Shown: positions 17,589 through 25,865 of the stretch, piece after piece
Layout of the letters: each line of letters begins with the position of its first letter
Numbering within the stretch: the first letter of the stretch is position 1
Assembly: GCA_031396205.1 (NCBI GenBank)
Contig: JANNKH010000001.1
Span: 1 to 64,000, forward strand
DNA: 64,000 nucleotides
Source: CAISIP01 sp031396205
GTDB lineage: Bacteria > Pseudomonadota > Gammaproteobacteria > Burkholderiales > Burkholderiaceae_C
Direction of reading: 5' to 3'
The notes under the pieces: model-generated
The model's input: the letters and a program-made list of their open reading frames with translations, nothing else
The model's database searches: none
Told to the model about the DNA's origin: nothing
Made by a program: the position numbers and the translations under genes

Positions 17589-18503
17589 TCAGGCCTGGCG
17601 CCCGAGCAACAGGTACTCCATCAGTGCCTTTTGGACATGCATGCGGTTTTCCGCTTCATCCCAGACCACCGATTGAGGGCCATCGATCACATCGGCATCG
17701 ACCTCCTCGCCACGATGGGCCGGCAGGCAATGCATGAACAGCGCCTTGTCGTTCGCGGCGCGCATCATGTCGGCATCGACGCGCCAGTTCACAAATGCCT
17801 TGCGCCGCTGCTCGTTTTCGGCCTCGAAACCCATGCTGGTCCAGACATCCGTGGTTACCAGGTGGGCGCCTGCGCAGGCCTGCTTCGGGTCCTTGAACAC
17901 CTGGTAGCTGCTGCTCGAACGAATACCGGCGATCGACTGGTCGATCTCATAGCCACGGGGCGTGCTGACATGCACCTTGAAGCCGAGGATCTCGCTGGCC
18001 TGCAGCCAGGTGTTGGCCATGTTGTTGCCGTCCCCGACCCAGGCCACGGTCTTGCCGGCGATCGATCCGCGGTGCTCGATGTAGGTAAAGATGTCGGCCA
18101 GGATCTGGCAGGGATGAAATTCATTGGTCAAGCCGTTGATCACCGGCACCCGGGAATGCTTGGCGAACGCCTCGATCTTGGTCTGCTCGAAGGTGCGGAT
18201 CATGACGAGATCGACCATGCGGCTGATGACCTTGGCACTGTCTTCGATGGGTTCGGCTCGGCCCAACTGGCTGTCGCCGGTGGTCAGGTGCACCACGCTG
18301 CCGCCCATCTGGTACATGCCGGCTTCAAAGCTGACGCGGGTGCGGGTCGAGGCTTTCTCGAAAATCAGGGCGAGCGTGCGGTCGCTCAGGGTCTGGTGCT
18401 TTTCGTAGGCCTTGAAACGGCGCTTGATCAGGGCCGCGCGTTCGAACAGATAGGCATACTCACTGGCATCCAGATCGGAGAATTGCAGGTAGTGCCGGAT
18501 CAT
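17589..18503 (-). CDS. argF: Ornithine carbamoyltransferase ArgF
   Basis: Transfers the carbamoyl group from carbamoyl phosphate to ornithine, giving citrulline for arginine synthesis. The 304-residue protein contains the carbamoyl-phosphate motif STRTR (in FEKASTRTRVSFE, about residue 52) and the ornithine motif HCLPAHRGEEV near the C-terminus. I chose the ATG at 18503, which overlaps the argD stop by ATGA; the frame is open further upstream but without family sequence. The close fit to argD indicates translational coupling. Confidence 0.96.
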   Translation of the reverse strand: MIRHYLQFSDLDASEYAYLFERAALIKRRFKAYEKHQTLSDRTLALIFEKASTRTRVSFEAGMYQMGGSVVHLTTGDSQLGRAEPIEDSAKVISRMVDLVMIRTFEQTKIEAFAKHSRVPVINGLTNEFHPCQILADIFTYIEHRGSIAGKTVAWVGDGNNMANTWLQASEILGFKVHVSTPRGYEIDQSIAGIRSSSSYQVFKDPKQACAGAHLVTTDVWTSMGFEAENEQRRKAFVNWRVDADMMRAANDKALFMHCLPAHRGEEVDADVIDGPQSVVWDEAENRMHVQKALMEYLLLGRQA

Positions 18504-19723
18504 GGTGGGTCTGCCAGCATGGCCCGGATCAGCGGGCACAGCAGGCCGATGACTTCGTCGGCCTGCGCGGTGTCCATGATCAGCGGGGGCAGCAGGCGCA
18601 CAACGGTGTCGGCGGTCACGCTGATCAACAGACCGGCGTCGGCGCATTGCCCGACCAGCACGCCGCAGGGTCGGTCCAGTTCGATCCCGATCATCAGTCC
18701 CTGGCCGCGGATCTCCCTGATCCGGCCGGACTGGATCTGGGCTGCCAGTTCACGTTCCAGCGCCGCACGCAGGTGGTTGCCGACCCGTGTCGCATTGGCC
18801 AGCAAGCCGTCTTCCTGCATGATGCGCAGTGTCTCGATGCCGGCCCGCATCGCCAGCGGATTGCCGCCAAAAGTCGTGCCGTGGTTGCCGGGGCCGAAGA
18901 TCTGGGCCGCCTTGGGACCGGCCACCACCGCACCGATCGGCACGCCGGAGCCCAGGCCTTTGGCCAGCGGCATCACATCGGGAACGATCCCGGCCCACTG
19001 GTGGGCGAACCATTTGCCGGTTCGACCCATGCCGCACTGCACTTCGTCGATCATCAACAGCCAGTTGCGCTCATCGCACAGCGCGCGAACCTGGCGCAGG
19101 TACTCGGAGCGCATCGGGCGGATACCGCCTTCGCCCTGGATCGCCTCGAAGAACACCGCGACCACCTCGGGATTGCCTTCAGTAGCCTTGCGCAAGGCCG
19201 CGATGTCGTTCAGCGGAACCCGGATGAAGCCCTCGACCAGCGGGCCGAAGCCGGCCTGGACCTTGGGATTGCCGGTGGCGCTGAGCGTGGCGATGCTGCG
19301 CCCGTGGAACGCGTTCTCGTAGACCACGATCTGCGGGCGCGTGATACCCCGGTCATGACCGAACTTGCGCGCCAGTTTCAGGGCCGCTTCATTGGCCTCC
19401 AGTCCGGTCGAGCAGAAAAACACATTGGTCATGCCCGACAGTTCGACCAGCCGTGCGGCCAGCGTTTCTTGCTGCGGCACATGGTAATAGTTGGAGGTGT
19501 GGATCAGCCTGGCGACCTGATCCTGCAATGCCGGCACCAGCTTGGGGTGGTTGTGGCCAAGCGTATTGACCGCGATGCCTGCCAGCGCATCGAGGTAGCG
19601 CTTGCCATTGATGTCCCAGATATGGCAGCCGTCGCCATGCGACAGGGCGATCGGCACGCGCCCGTAGGTGTTCATGACATGCGGGGAGGCTGCGGCGACT
19701 TCTTTCGGTTGCGGGGCGTTCAT
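18500..19723 (-). CDS. argD: Acetylornithine aminotransferase ArgD
   Basis: A class-III PLP aminotransferase that makes N-acetylornithine, and often N-succinyl-diaminopimelate, from the semialdehydes. The 407-residue protein shows the cofactor-binding FCSTGLEANEAALKLAR, the Asp motif LMIDEVQCGMGRTG, and the Schiff-base lysine in LAKGLGSGVPIGA. The ATG at 19723 gives the normal N-terminus (SPHVMNTYGRVPIALSHG). It heads the leftward argD-argF unit and is divergent from the DUF3579 gene. Confidence 0.95.
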   Translation of the reverse strand: MNAPQPKEVAAASPHVMNTYGRVPIALSHGDGCHIWDINGKRYLDALAGIAVNTLGHNHPKLVPALQDQVARLIHTSNYYHVPQQETLAARLVELSGMTNVFFCSTGLEANEAALKLARKFGHDRGITRPQIVVYENAFHGRSIATLSATGNPKVQAGFGPLVEGFIRVPLNDIAALRKATEGNPEVVAVFFEAIQGEGGIRPMRSEYLRQVRALCDERNWLLMIDEVQCGMGRTGKWFAHQWAGIVPDVMPLAKGLGSGVPIGAVVAGPKAAQIFGPGNHGTTFGGNPLAMRAGIETLRIMQEDGLLANATRVGNHLRAALERELAAQIQSGRIREIRGQGLMIGIELDRPCGVLVGQCADAGLLISVTADTVVRLLPPLIMDTAQADEVIGLLCPLIRAMLADPP

Positions 19724-19922
19724 GATGCTCCAGTCAAAGCAAAGCGGCCCATCGGGCCGTTGTGCCACCATTCTATGACGACGGGCCATCGGACGCGCTG
19801 TCGTTTCGCCTCGGCATTGGCGTCATGAAGGCGCCGGTCCGATGCCATCCGATGGGTCGCAAGCGCGGCCTGTTAGAGTCGCTACGCGTCGTAAACACGC
19901 CTACTTTGCCCTTGATTGCCCG

Positions 19923-20240
19923 ATGCAAGTTTCAGCCGCCAACGAATTCCTGATTGTGGGTACTACCCAGGACGGAAGGACCTTTCGCCCGTCCGACTGG
20001 ACCGAACGCCTGGCCGGTGTGATGAGCCAGTTTCGACCCGGCGGGCCGCGGCCGGGCAGCCACCTGGGGTATTCACCCTGGTGCCATCCGGTCGTGCGCG
20101 ATGGCGTCAAGTGTGTCGTGATCCACCATGACCTGCGTGACCATGATGTGCTGGCCTGGGACTTCTGCGTCAACTTCGCGCGCGACAACAACCTGCAAGT
20201 GCGCGCGGGACGGACGGAGCCGCGCACACGCAGACTTTGA
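19923..20240 (+). CDS. DUF3579 family protein
   Basis: A 105-residue cytoplasmic protein of the DUF3579 family, nearly restricted to betaproteobacteria and of unknown function. Recognisable segments are FLIVGTTQDGRTFRPSDWTERLAGVM, SPWCHPVVRDGVKCVVIHHDL and VLAWDFCVNFARDNNL. I chose the ATG at 19923, where family similarity begins. In many Burkholderiales this gene lies between rpsT and argF/argD; here the arg side is kept but rpsT is 8 kb away, on the far side of an accessory stretch. Confidence 0.85.
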   Translation: MQVSAANEFLIVGTTQDGRTFRPSDWTERLAGVMSQFRPGGPRPGSHLGYSPWCHPVVRDGVKCVVIHHDLRDHDVLAWDFCVNFARDNNLQVRAGRTEPRTRRL

Positions 20241-20600
20241 CGTCGTGAACGATGCGTTTTCCCGAGTCAGATGCGACGGATAGGGCTGATGAAGTCGACC
20301 AGCCAAAGGGGAGACACAGATGGCCCCATAGGAAAGAAGACGGATCGCACTTGTGGCAACTCAGGCAATCGGATGGGCCTGGCCGCCAGTCCCGGCTGCG
20401 CAGGTCCGACCGGTTTGCGGTCAGGTGTCGACGACCGAGTGGGTCCGCAGGTCCATGGCATTCAATCCTTCCCCACCTGCAATTGCCGCGAAGGGCGAGG
20501 GGGAATTTCTCCGCTCGCGCTTGCATTTGCATTTGCATTTGCATAGACACTGACGCAGGATCCATGTAATTGTTTCAACCAACCTGAGAGGACACACGTC
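20241..20600. other. Intergenic region without a supported gene
   Basis: Short frames exist on both strands but none has a convincing family or start signal. The stretch contains a tandem hexamer at 20521-20544 (listed separately) and probably the promoter of the downstream hydrolase. It marks the left boundary of the accessory stretch. Confidence 0.5.
20521..20544 (+). repeat. Tandem hexamer, four perfect copies of TTGCAT
   Basis: Four uninterrupted copies of TTGCAT end 56 bases before the start of the beta-lactamase-fold gene. The final unit runs into AGACAC. Such an array can change copy number by strand slippage and would then alter promoter spacing. Confidence 0.9.
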
Positions 20601-21767
20601 ATGAGCCTGAAATTGCGAGCAGACGAATGGTTGCAGGCCGCAGTGGATGGCGGCCAGGTGCCTGGTGTGGTGGCCATGGCGACCAACCGTGAGGGTACGA
20701 TCTACGAAGGCGCCTTTGGCGAGCGTGTGCTCGGCTCGGGCCAGTCCATGACGACTGACACGGTCGGCTGGATCGCGTCGATGACCAAGGCCATCACCTC
20801 GGTGGCCGCGGTGCAGTGCGTTGAACGCGGCAAATTGAGTCTGGACACGCCCGCCGACGCCGTCGTTCCGGCGATTGCCGAGGCGCAGGTGCTAACCGGC
20901 TTTGACGCCAGCGGCCAGCCGACAGTGCGTCCTCCCAGGCGCCCGATCACGCTGCGCCATCTACTGACCCACAGCGCCGGATTCAGTTACGAGATATGGA
21001 ACACCGACATGCAGTTGGTGCAGGCGGCTCTCGGTATCCCCGGCGTCACTGAATGCAAGAACAAGGCGCTGACACTGCCGCTGCTGTTCGACCCGGGCGA
21101 GCGCTGGGAATATGGCATCAATATCGACTGGGCTGGAAAGATGGTCGAGGCGGTGAGTGGCCAAAAGCTCGGCGCCTATTTCAAGGACAACCTGTTTGAC
21201 CCGCTGGGCATGGGCAGCACAGCCTTTCGCATCACGCCCGACATGCGTGCGCGCCTGGCCGGCACGCACCTGCGTGGGCCCGACGGCAAGCTGGCGCCAT
21301 TCCCCTTCGAGATACCGCAGGAGCCTGAATTCGAGATGGGCGGCGGCGGCCTGTACGGCACGACTGGCGACTACCTGCGCTTCGTGCGGATGTTGCTCAA
21401 TGGTGGCCAGCTTGGCGGTGCGAGGGTGCTGACGCCGGAATCGGTGACGTCGCTGGGCCTGAACCACATGGGTGATTGCCGTGTTTACAAGCTCAAGGCC
21501 GCGATCCCGCTGACCAACGACGCGGAGTTTTTCCCCGGCGTGAACAAGAGCTGGAGCCTGGCCTTCCAGATCAACCACGAGCCCACGCCCACCGGCCGTC
21601 CCGCTGGCGGATTGATGTGGGCGGGTCTGGCCAACTCCTTCTACTGGATCGACCAAACCACCGGCATTGGCGGCGTCTACCTGACGCAGATCTTTCCGTT
21701 TGCCGACACCGGTTCGCTACCGACTTATTACGGCTTCGAGAAGGCGGTGTACGACAGCTTGAAATAG
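20601..21767 (+). CDS. Serine hydrolase of the class C beta-lactamase / family VIII esterase fold
   Basis: A 388-residue cytoplasmic-looking protein with no signal peptide. The nucleophile motif SxxK is S60-M-T-K63 (in WIASMTKAITS), and the second active-site Tyr is probably Y171 in WEYGINIDW. LRHLLTHSAGFSYE and FDPLGMGSTAF are typical of the beta-lactamase-related esterases (EstB-like) rather than secreted AmpC enzymes, so an esterase or amidase is more likely than a resistance enzyme. A GAGAGGA ribosome-binding site precedes the ATG. It lies at the left of the accessory stretch. Confidence 0.88.
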   Translation: MSLKLRADEWLQAAVDGGQVPGVVAMATNREGTIYEGAFGERVLGSGQSMTTDTVGWIASMTKAITSVAAVQCVERGKLSLDTPADAVVPAIAEAQVLTGFDASGQPTVRPPRRPITLRHLLTHSAGFSYEIWNTDMQLVQAALGIPGVTECKNKALTLPLLFDPGERWEYGINIDWAGKMVEAVSGQKLGAYFKDNLFDPLGMGSTAFRITPDMRARLAGTHLRGPDGKLAPFPFEIPQEPEFEMGGGGLYGTTGDYLRFVRMLLNGGQLGGARVLTPESVTSLGLNHMGDCRVYKLKAAIPLTNDAEFFPGVNKSWSLAFQINHEPTPTGRPAGGLMWAGLANSFYWIDQTTGIGGVYLTQIFPFADTGSLPTYYGFEKAVYDSLK

Positions 21768-22038
21768 CCGAGGACCTGCTCGATGACGTGGTGGTTCGGC
21801 ACTCGGGCTCCGACGCCGTTCGGCGCTGGGACTTGAAAGGGAAGGCCGGGCTGCGGCGACTGCGCTATCCCACTGTCTGCGTCCTGACCGACCCGGCCGG
21901 CAGCGTCGCCAATCCTGCCAAGCGGGTTTTACTACGCTGTTGGCCCAACATCTGTAACTGATGTAACTGCCTCGAAAAAGGGCACTGGTTGACTTTCAGG
22001 TGTTAATGTCACCTGACATCGGCAACTTGGCGAATAGA
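21768..22038. other. Degenerate intergenic stretch containing repeat copy A
   Basis: No gene is supported. The first 150 bases after the hydrolase stop stay open in one rightward frame (EDLLDDVVVRHSGSDAVRRW and onward) but have no start or recognisable family, and look like debris. The frame ends in the repeat at 21924. Confidence 0.4.
21924..21957 (+). repeat. Island repeat, copy A
   Basis: The 25 bases 21924-21948 match, in reverse orientation, 28012-28036 (copy C) exactly, and match 23212-23236 (copy B, same orientation) with one difference. The core is ACTACGCTGTTGGCCCAA. A and B also share the following bases up to TGTAAC. Copies A and C therefore form an exact inverted pair around 6.1 kb. 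Confidence 0.85.
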
Positions 22039-22584
22039 TCAGGGGACGAAGCTTTGCCGCGGCGTCACCTGAATCACCTCTTCAGGGGCCAAATCCCGCT
22101 CGACATATGCTTCAGCGTCTGGGCGGCGCACCGATGGATTCAATCGCTGGTGGTGACATTCGAGCACGTACCTGGCGATCGGACCGAATCTAACCAGATC
22201 CGCAGCGGGCACTGCGACCTCAACGACGACGGGCGAACCAATTGCCCGAAGTTTCGAAGCGATGGATGGGTGTTGCCCATGGACGAACGGCCAATAGACA
22301 GCGTCACCCCCGAAATATTCGAAAAACCGTTCGGTGCCATCATGGGGCAGGCCCGGACGAGACAGGCACATCCATATCTTCCTGTTTCGTCCTTCGAGGG
22401 CTTGACGATCCCGATGGAATTGTCTGTCCCATCCCTCGTTCAACATTTGCTTTTCTTGAACACTGAAGCAGTGGCCATGGTCCCGCAGAAACTGAATTTG
22501 GTGACTCCGAAGGTCGGTCAGCCGTAGCCCTTCCGTCTCGAAAAAACCGGACTTTGACTCTTTGCTCAATGAGCGCGTTCCCAT
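22039..22584 (-). CDS. Unrecognised orphan protein, 181 residues
   Basis: I do not recognise this protein. It is listed as a probable gene because the leftward frame has a tight start (stop codon 12 bases before the ATG at 22584), protein-like composition, and the strongest coding look of the local frames. The central part, residues about 65-130, contains IWMCLSRPGLPHDGTERFF, YFGGDAVYWPF and IGSPVVVEVAVPAADLVRFG, which read like a folded mixed alpha/beta domain. No signal peptide or membrane segment. The local base composition is less GC-rich than neighbours and transposase remnants flank it, so it was probably acquired. Confidence 0.5.
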   Translation of the reverse strand: MGTRSLSKESKSGFFETEGLRLTDLRSHQIQFLRDHGHCFSVQEKQMLNEGWDRQFHRDRQALEGRNRKIWMCLSRPGLPHDGTERFFEYFGGDAVYWPFVHGQHPSIASKLRAIGSPVVVEVAVPAADLVRFGPIARYVLECHHQRLNPSVRRPDAEAYVERDLAPEEVIQVTPRQSFVP

Positions 22585-23148
22585 GGTCGGTGCTCATCTC
22601 CATCTGCAAAGCCAGGCACCAAAAGCCGAATACCCATTTCCAAGGACCGCTGCCGGAATGAAGGATGCGATGCGCTCACGCCGCTCAGACCAAGAACCCA
22701 CCGTGGCCGGCATCGAGGACCTTTCGGTCAAGTTCGTCTCCGCGGCCAATGCGGTGCGTTATGCCGTGGCATACATGGAAATGGCGCTTGCTGCACCTCG
22801 CTTCAAAGTGTCGGTCTACTCCCGGGCCCGTTTGGAAATGCGGAACCACCTGCCGTACCGCCTGCATATCACTGAGACCTCATGTGAAGACGCGGTGGAC
22901 CCAACCCGCGCTCATCGATCAAGCACGGACAGGCACCGAATCCAGGCTGGTGAAACTCTTCGACAGCGCATCTGAAAAATCAACCACAAAATAAACCCAT
23001 CCACGAAAGAGCAACACCGAGCGGTCTTGGAGGCCTTTCTGGATCGATACCACGATGTCGCCGATCAGCAGCCGTACTTTACGCCCCAGCCGCGCCCCGC
23101 GCGTCCCGCACAATTCAGTGAAATCGGTTAAAAAACGCGAAGGGGGAG
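22585..23148. other. Low-GC stretch without a confidently supported gene
   Basis: A rightward frame at 22562-22975 could encode a 137-residue protein (FVSAANAVRYAVAYMEMALA), but it overlaps the orphan gene's start, has no ribosome-binding site and no recognisable family. Composition is lower in GC than the rest of the window. I read it as decayed acquired DNA. Confidence 0.4.
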
Positions 23149-23236
23149 CAGTCAAAACCTCTTGGAACCCGCATGGGCATTGGGCTTGCGCGTTTCCTTG
23201 GGCCAACAGCGGGGCTTTACTACGCTGTTGGCCCAA
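23149..23236 (+). repeat. Island repeat, copy B, with perfect 14-base inverted arms
   Basis: Positions 23149-23211 resemble 27964-28025 (copy C) in the same orientation, sharing AGTCAAAACC, ACCCGCAT and TTTCCTTGGGCCAACAGCG. They are followed by a copy of repeat A. The result is a perfect inverted repeat, TTGGGCCAACAGCG at 23198-23211 and CGCTGTTGGCCCAA at 23223-23236, with an 11-base loop. Copy B looks like two element ends joined tail to tail. Confidence 0.85.
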
Positions 23237-23344
23237 CTTTTGTAACACCAGGCTTTGACGTTTCTCAACCGATGGGCGGCAACGGCTGACGGGCGGCAAT
23301 GCAGCGTAAAGAGTCACCCACCAATGCCCGCTTGCAGGAAGCTC

Positions 23345-23700
23345 CTCGCCGATAGATGACTTTGGATTCGCTGTCGCACTTGCTCGCAATGGAAAGTCCG
23401 ACGCGAACACCCCTTAGGACAAGTGGCGATGCGTGCGCGGAGGCGGCATCAGGGCGGCGATGCACTCGATCAGCGCAAGCGACCTGAGCACCAGGTGGGC
23501 CTGCTTGCCGCCGCTCTACGGTTATGGGCAGTATTAGACCAGTTCCGTATCCCGCTGGCGCAGCCGCTCCCGCGCAGACGGTGGACGCGCATAGTACCGC
23601 AGCGGCTGCTTCTGGTCAGCGCGGCCCTGCGCCCGGATGCGGCCGCCGGCCTCAACAGAAAAGCCGCTATGCCGATAGGCCAGCATCTGTATCTGCCGTC
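23345..23700 (-). pseudogene. Remnant of an IS91-like (IS801/IS1294 type) transposase
   Basis: Reading leftward from about 23695, the frame gives HSGFSVEAGGRIRAQGRAD, LRYYARPPSARERLRQRD, then LVLRSLALIECIAALMPP, PRTHRH and, after a TAA at 23414-23416, GVFASDFPLRASAT. These match the well-known C-terminal order of IS91-type transposases (GFSVDA...RLLRYCARPPF...LTPLELIDRIAALVPPPRTHRHRYFGVLAPNSPLR). At least three in-frame stops interrupt it and the N-terminal catalytic part is absent, so it is inactive debris. It lies immediately downstream of the LysR gene. Confidence 0.75.
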
Positions 23701-23710
23701 AGGCGGCGGC

Positions 23711-24676
23711 TTATGCAGCGCCGGCAATCGCCTGCAGGGTTTCGCGGACCAACCCTACGGCCGGCAGTTCCGGCAGGCCGCGCAAGGTCATGAACACGAG
23801 GTATTCCGACGCGAACGGCTGTTCCAAGTCCAGCTGGCGCACGCGGCCCTGGCGCGCATACGACTGCACGGCGCTCTGTGGCGCAATCGTCAGCAGCGCG
23901 CAGGTCGACACAGTGGCAAGGTTGGTGTGGAAGGCAGCACACTCGATCTCCGGCAGCGGAGGCTGCAGACCCTGGCTGGCAAAACGCATCTCGAACACCT
24001 GTCGCGTGTGGGTGCCACGCGGGGCCACAATCCACCCTTGTTCGCGCAGCACCGCCAGGTCGCGCCTGAGCTTGCGTGGCAGCGGGTGGTCGGGCGCGCA
24101 GGCGATTGCGTAGCCGTCCGGCATCAGGCGCGTGATGCGGAATTCGTCCGGGCTGCCCTCGAGCTTGTCGCTCTCGATGCGTCCGATGACGCAATCGATG
24201 ACTCCATCGCGCAGCATGCCGAGCACGGCGGCAACGGTGTGTTCCTGGATGGTGAAGCGCGGCAGGCGACCCTGCTTCGACAGTAGCGCGACCATGCGCG
24301 GAAACAGCTCCACGCCTACCAATGGCAACATACCGATCCGCACCAGCGGTCGATCCGGCGCGGCGGCTCCGGCCTGGCTGACTGCATCGAGCGCGCCCAG
24401 GGCGATGCGCATGCGCTCGAGCGTGCGGTGCCCGGCCGCAGACAAGGTGCCGCCTCGCACCGAGCGGTCCACCAGCGAGCAGCCCACGGCACGTTCGAGC
24501 TCCTGCAGCAGTTTCGTGCTGGCCGGCTGGCTGATGCGCAGCTGCTGCGCCGCGGCTGTCAGCGAGCCGGTGGTGGCCACCAGCTGCAGCAGTTTCAGGT
24601 GCCGCACGCGGAGCAGGTCCATGCGCCGGGTGGCGAGCGGGCCTGTCTGCGAACGTGCTTCGGTTGGATCTTCCAT
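23711..24676 (-). CDS. LysR-family transcriptional regulator
   Basis: A 321-residue LysR-type regulator. The helix-turn-helix lies near residues 20-80 (LKLLQLVATTGSLTAAAQQLRISQPASTKLLQELE), followed by a substrate-binding domain that starts near RPLVRIGMLPLVGVELFP. The pattern resembles the GbpR/PcaQ branch. It is divergent from the Bug and CaiB genes across a 141-base intergenic region, the classic arrangement for controlling that pair. Its effector is unknown but could be the carboxylate bound by the Bug protein or its CoA ester. Confidence 0.9.
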   Translation of the reverse strand: MEDPTEARSQTGPLATRRMDLLRVRHLKLLQLVATTGSLTAAAQQLRISQPASTKLLQELERAVGCSLVDRSVRGGTLSAAGHRTLERMRIALGALDAVSQAGAAAPDRPLVRIGMLPLVGVELFPRMVALLSKQGRLPRFTIQEHTVAAVLGMLRDGVIDCVIGRIESDKLEGSPDEFRITRLMPDGYAIACAPDHPLPRKLRRDLAVLREQGWIVAPRGTHTRQVFEMRFASQGLQPPLPEIECAAFHTNLATVSTCALLTIAPQSAVQSYARQGRVRQLDLEQPFASEYLVFMTLRGLPELPAVGLVRETLQAIAGAA

Positions 24677-24817
24677 ATCGATCTGGAATGAAAAGATACG
24701 AATTCAATAGTTTACGCGCAGGGATGCAGATCCCAGAATAACGACGGTGCGCGGCAGATCCACCCGCCGGCCCTTAGATCCGCTCCATCCCTTTCACCCT
24801 ATCGACAGGAGACAGAC
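24677..24817. promoter_or_regulatory. Divergent regulatory region between lysR and the Bug gene
   Basis: This 141-base spacer must carry both promoters and probably the LysR site. It is AT-richer near the lysR start. A GACAGGAGACAGAC ribosome-binding site precedes the Bug start. I could not single out one T-N11-A box with confidence. Confidence 0.45.
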
Positions 24818-25852
24818 ATGCATCACCTCTCTTTCCCGTGTTCCATGCGCACCGGCCAGGCTGGCCGCGCGACTTCGGCGCGCCAACGCCTGCGCGTGTT
24901 TGCTGCGCTGGCGCTTGCCGGCGCCGTAGGCCTGCCGCTGCACGCTCAGACGGCGGATCCGGGCAAATATCCGGAACGTCCGGTGCGCCTCATCGTCAGT
25001 TATGCGGCCGGCAACGTGACCGACACGCTGGCCCGCATCGTCTCGGACAAGTTGTCCGCGCAATGGGGCCAGGCCGTGACGGTCGAGAACCGCCCCGGCC
25101 AGGGCGGCAGCATCGGTGCCCAGACGGCCGTCAAGGCGCCGGCGGACGGCTATACCTTGCTGTTCTCAGCGATGGCGGCGATGGCCATCAATCCGCACTT
25201 GTATTCCAACCTGGGGTACGACGTGCGCAAGGACTTCGCTCCCATCATCAACGTCGCGTATCCCGACGGGCTGATCGTGACCACTCCCTCGCTGCAGATC
25301 CAGACGCTCAAGGCCCTGGTGGAGTACAGCAAGGCCAACCCGACGGCCCTGAACTACGGCACGGCCGGCAACGGCACGGTGCCGCACCTGAACATGGAGG
25401 CGATCAAGGGCATGACTGGGCTGGTCGCGCAACATGTACCCTACAAGGCGGCTTCCGCCGTGATGACCGATGTCATGGGCGGCCGGCTGCAACTGCAAGG
25501 TGAGTCGGTCGCGGTTGTGCTGCCGCAGATCAAGGCGGGCAAGCTGGTGCCCATCGCCGCCACTTCGCTCAAGCGCCTGCCACAGCTGCCCGATGTCCCG
25601 ACCGTGACCGAAACGGTGCCGGGCTACGTGCCGGTGGTGCCCTGGCTGGGCATCTTCGCGCCCGTGGGTACGCCGCCGGCGATCATCGCCAAGGTGAACC
25701 AGGATGTTGCGGCCATCTTGCGCATGCCCGACGTACAGGAGCGGTTCACGACCTTCGGACTGACGACCTCGGGCGACGGGCCGCAGGAGTTTGCCAAGAC
25801 GATCAACGCCGACTACGAGCGCCTGGCCAAGCTCGTCAAGCACTCGGCCTGA
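24818..25852 (+). CDS. Bug-family tripartite tricarboxylate transporter binding protein
   Basis: A 344-residue periplasmic solute receptor (TctC/Bug family). An N-terminal basic region and hydrophobic core end in LPLHAQTADPG, fitting a signal peptide cut near residue 45. Family marks are YPERPVRLIVSYAAG, VENRPGQGGSIGAQ, DGYTLLF and LPDVPTVTETVPGY. Bug proteins bind carboxylates such as aromatic acids, amino acids or nicotinate. No TctA/TctB membrane genes are in the window, so it is an orphan receptor. CaiB follows 13 bases later, so the ligand is probably activated to, or released from, a CoA ester. Confidence 0.93.
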   Translation: MHHLSFPCSMRTGQAGRATSARQRLRVFAALALAGAVGLPLHAQTADPGKYPERPVRLIVSYAAGNVTDTLARIVSDKLSAQWGQAVTVENRPGQGGSIGAQTAVKAPADGYTLLFSAMAAMAINPHLYSNLGYDVRKDFAPIINVAYPDGLIVTTPSLQIQTLKALVEYSKANPTALNYGTAGNGTVPHLNMEAIKGMTGLVAQHVPYKAASAVMTDVMGGRLQLQGESVAVVLPQIKAGKLVPIAATSLKRLPQLPDVPTVTETVPGYVPVVPWLGIFAPVGTPPAIIAKVNQDVAAILRMPDVQERFTTFGLTTSGDGPQEFAKTINADYERLAKLVKHSA

Positions 25853-25865
25853 AAGTAGACTGAAC

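Noticed and set aside
20521..20544. Start of a CRISPR-like array
   Set aside because: The units are contiguous six-base repeats without spacers; no cas genes are present.
20601..21767. A beta-lactam resistance gene
   Set aside because: The fold is right but there is no signal peptide, and the motifs fit the esterase-like branch, so a resistance role is not supported.
23423..24286. 287-codon rightward open frame opposite lysR
   Set aside because: Antisense to a LysR regulator with a clear helix-turn-helix.
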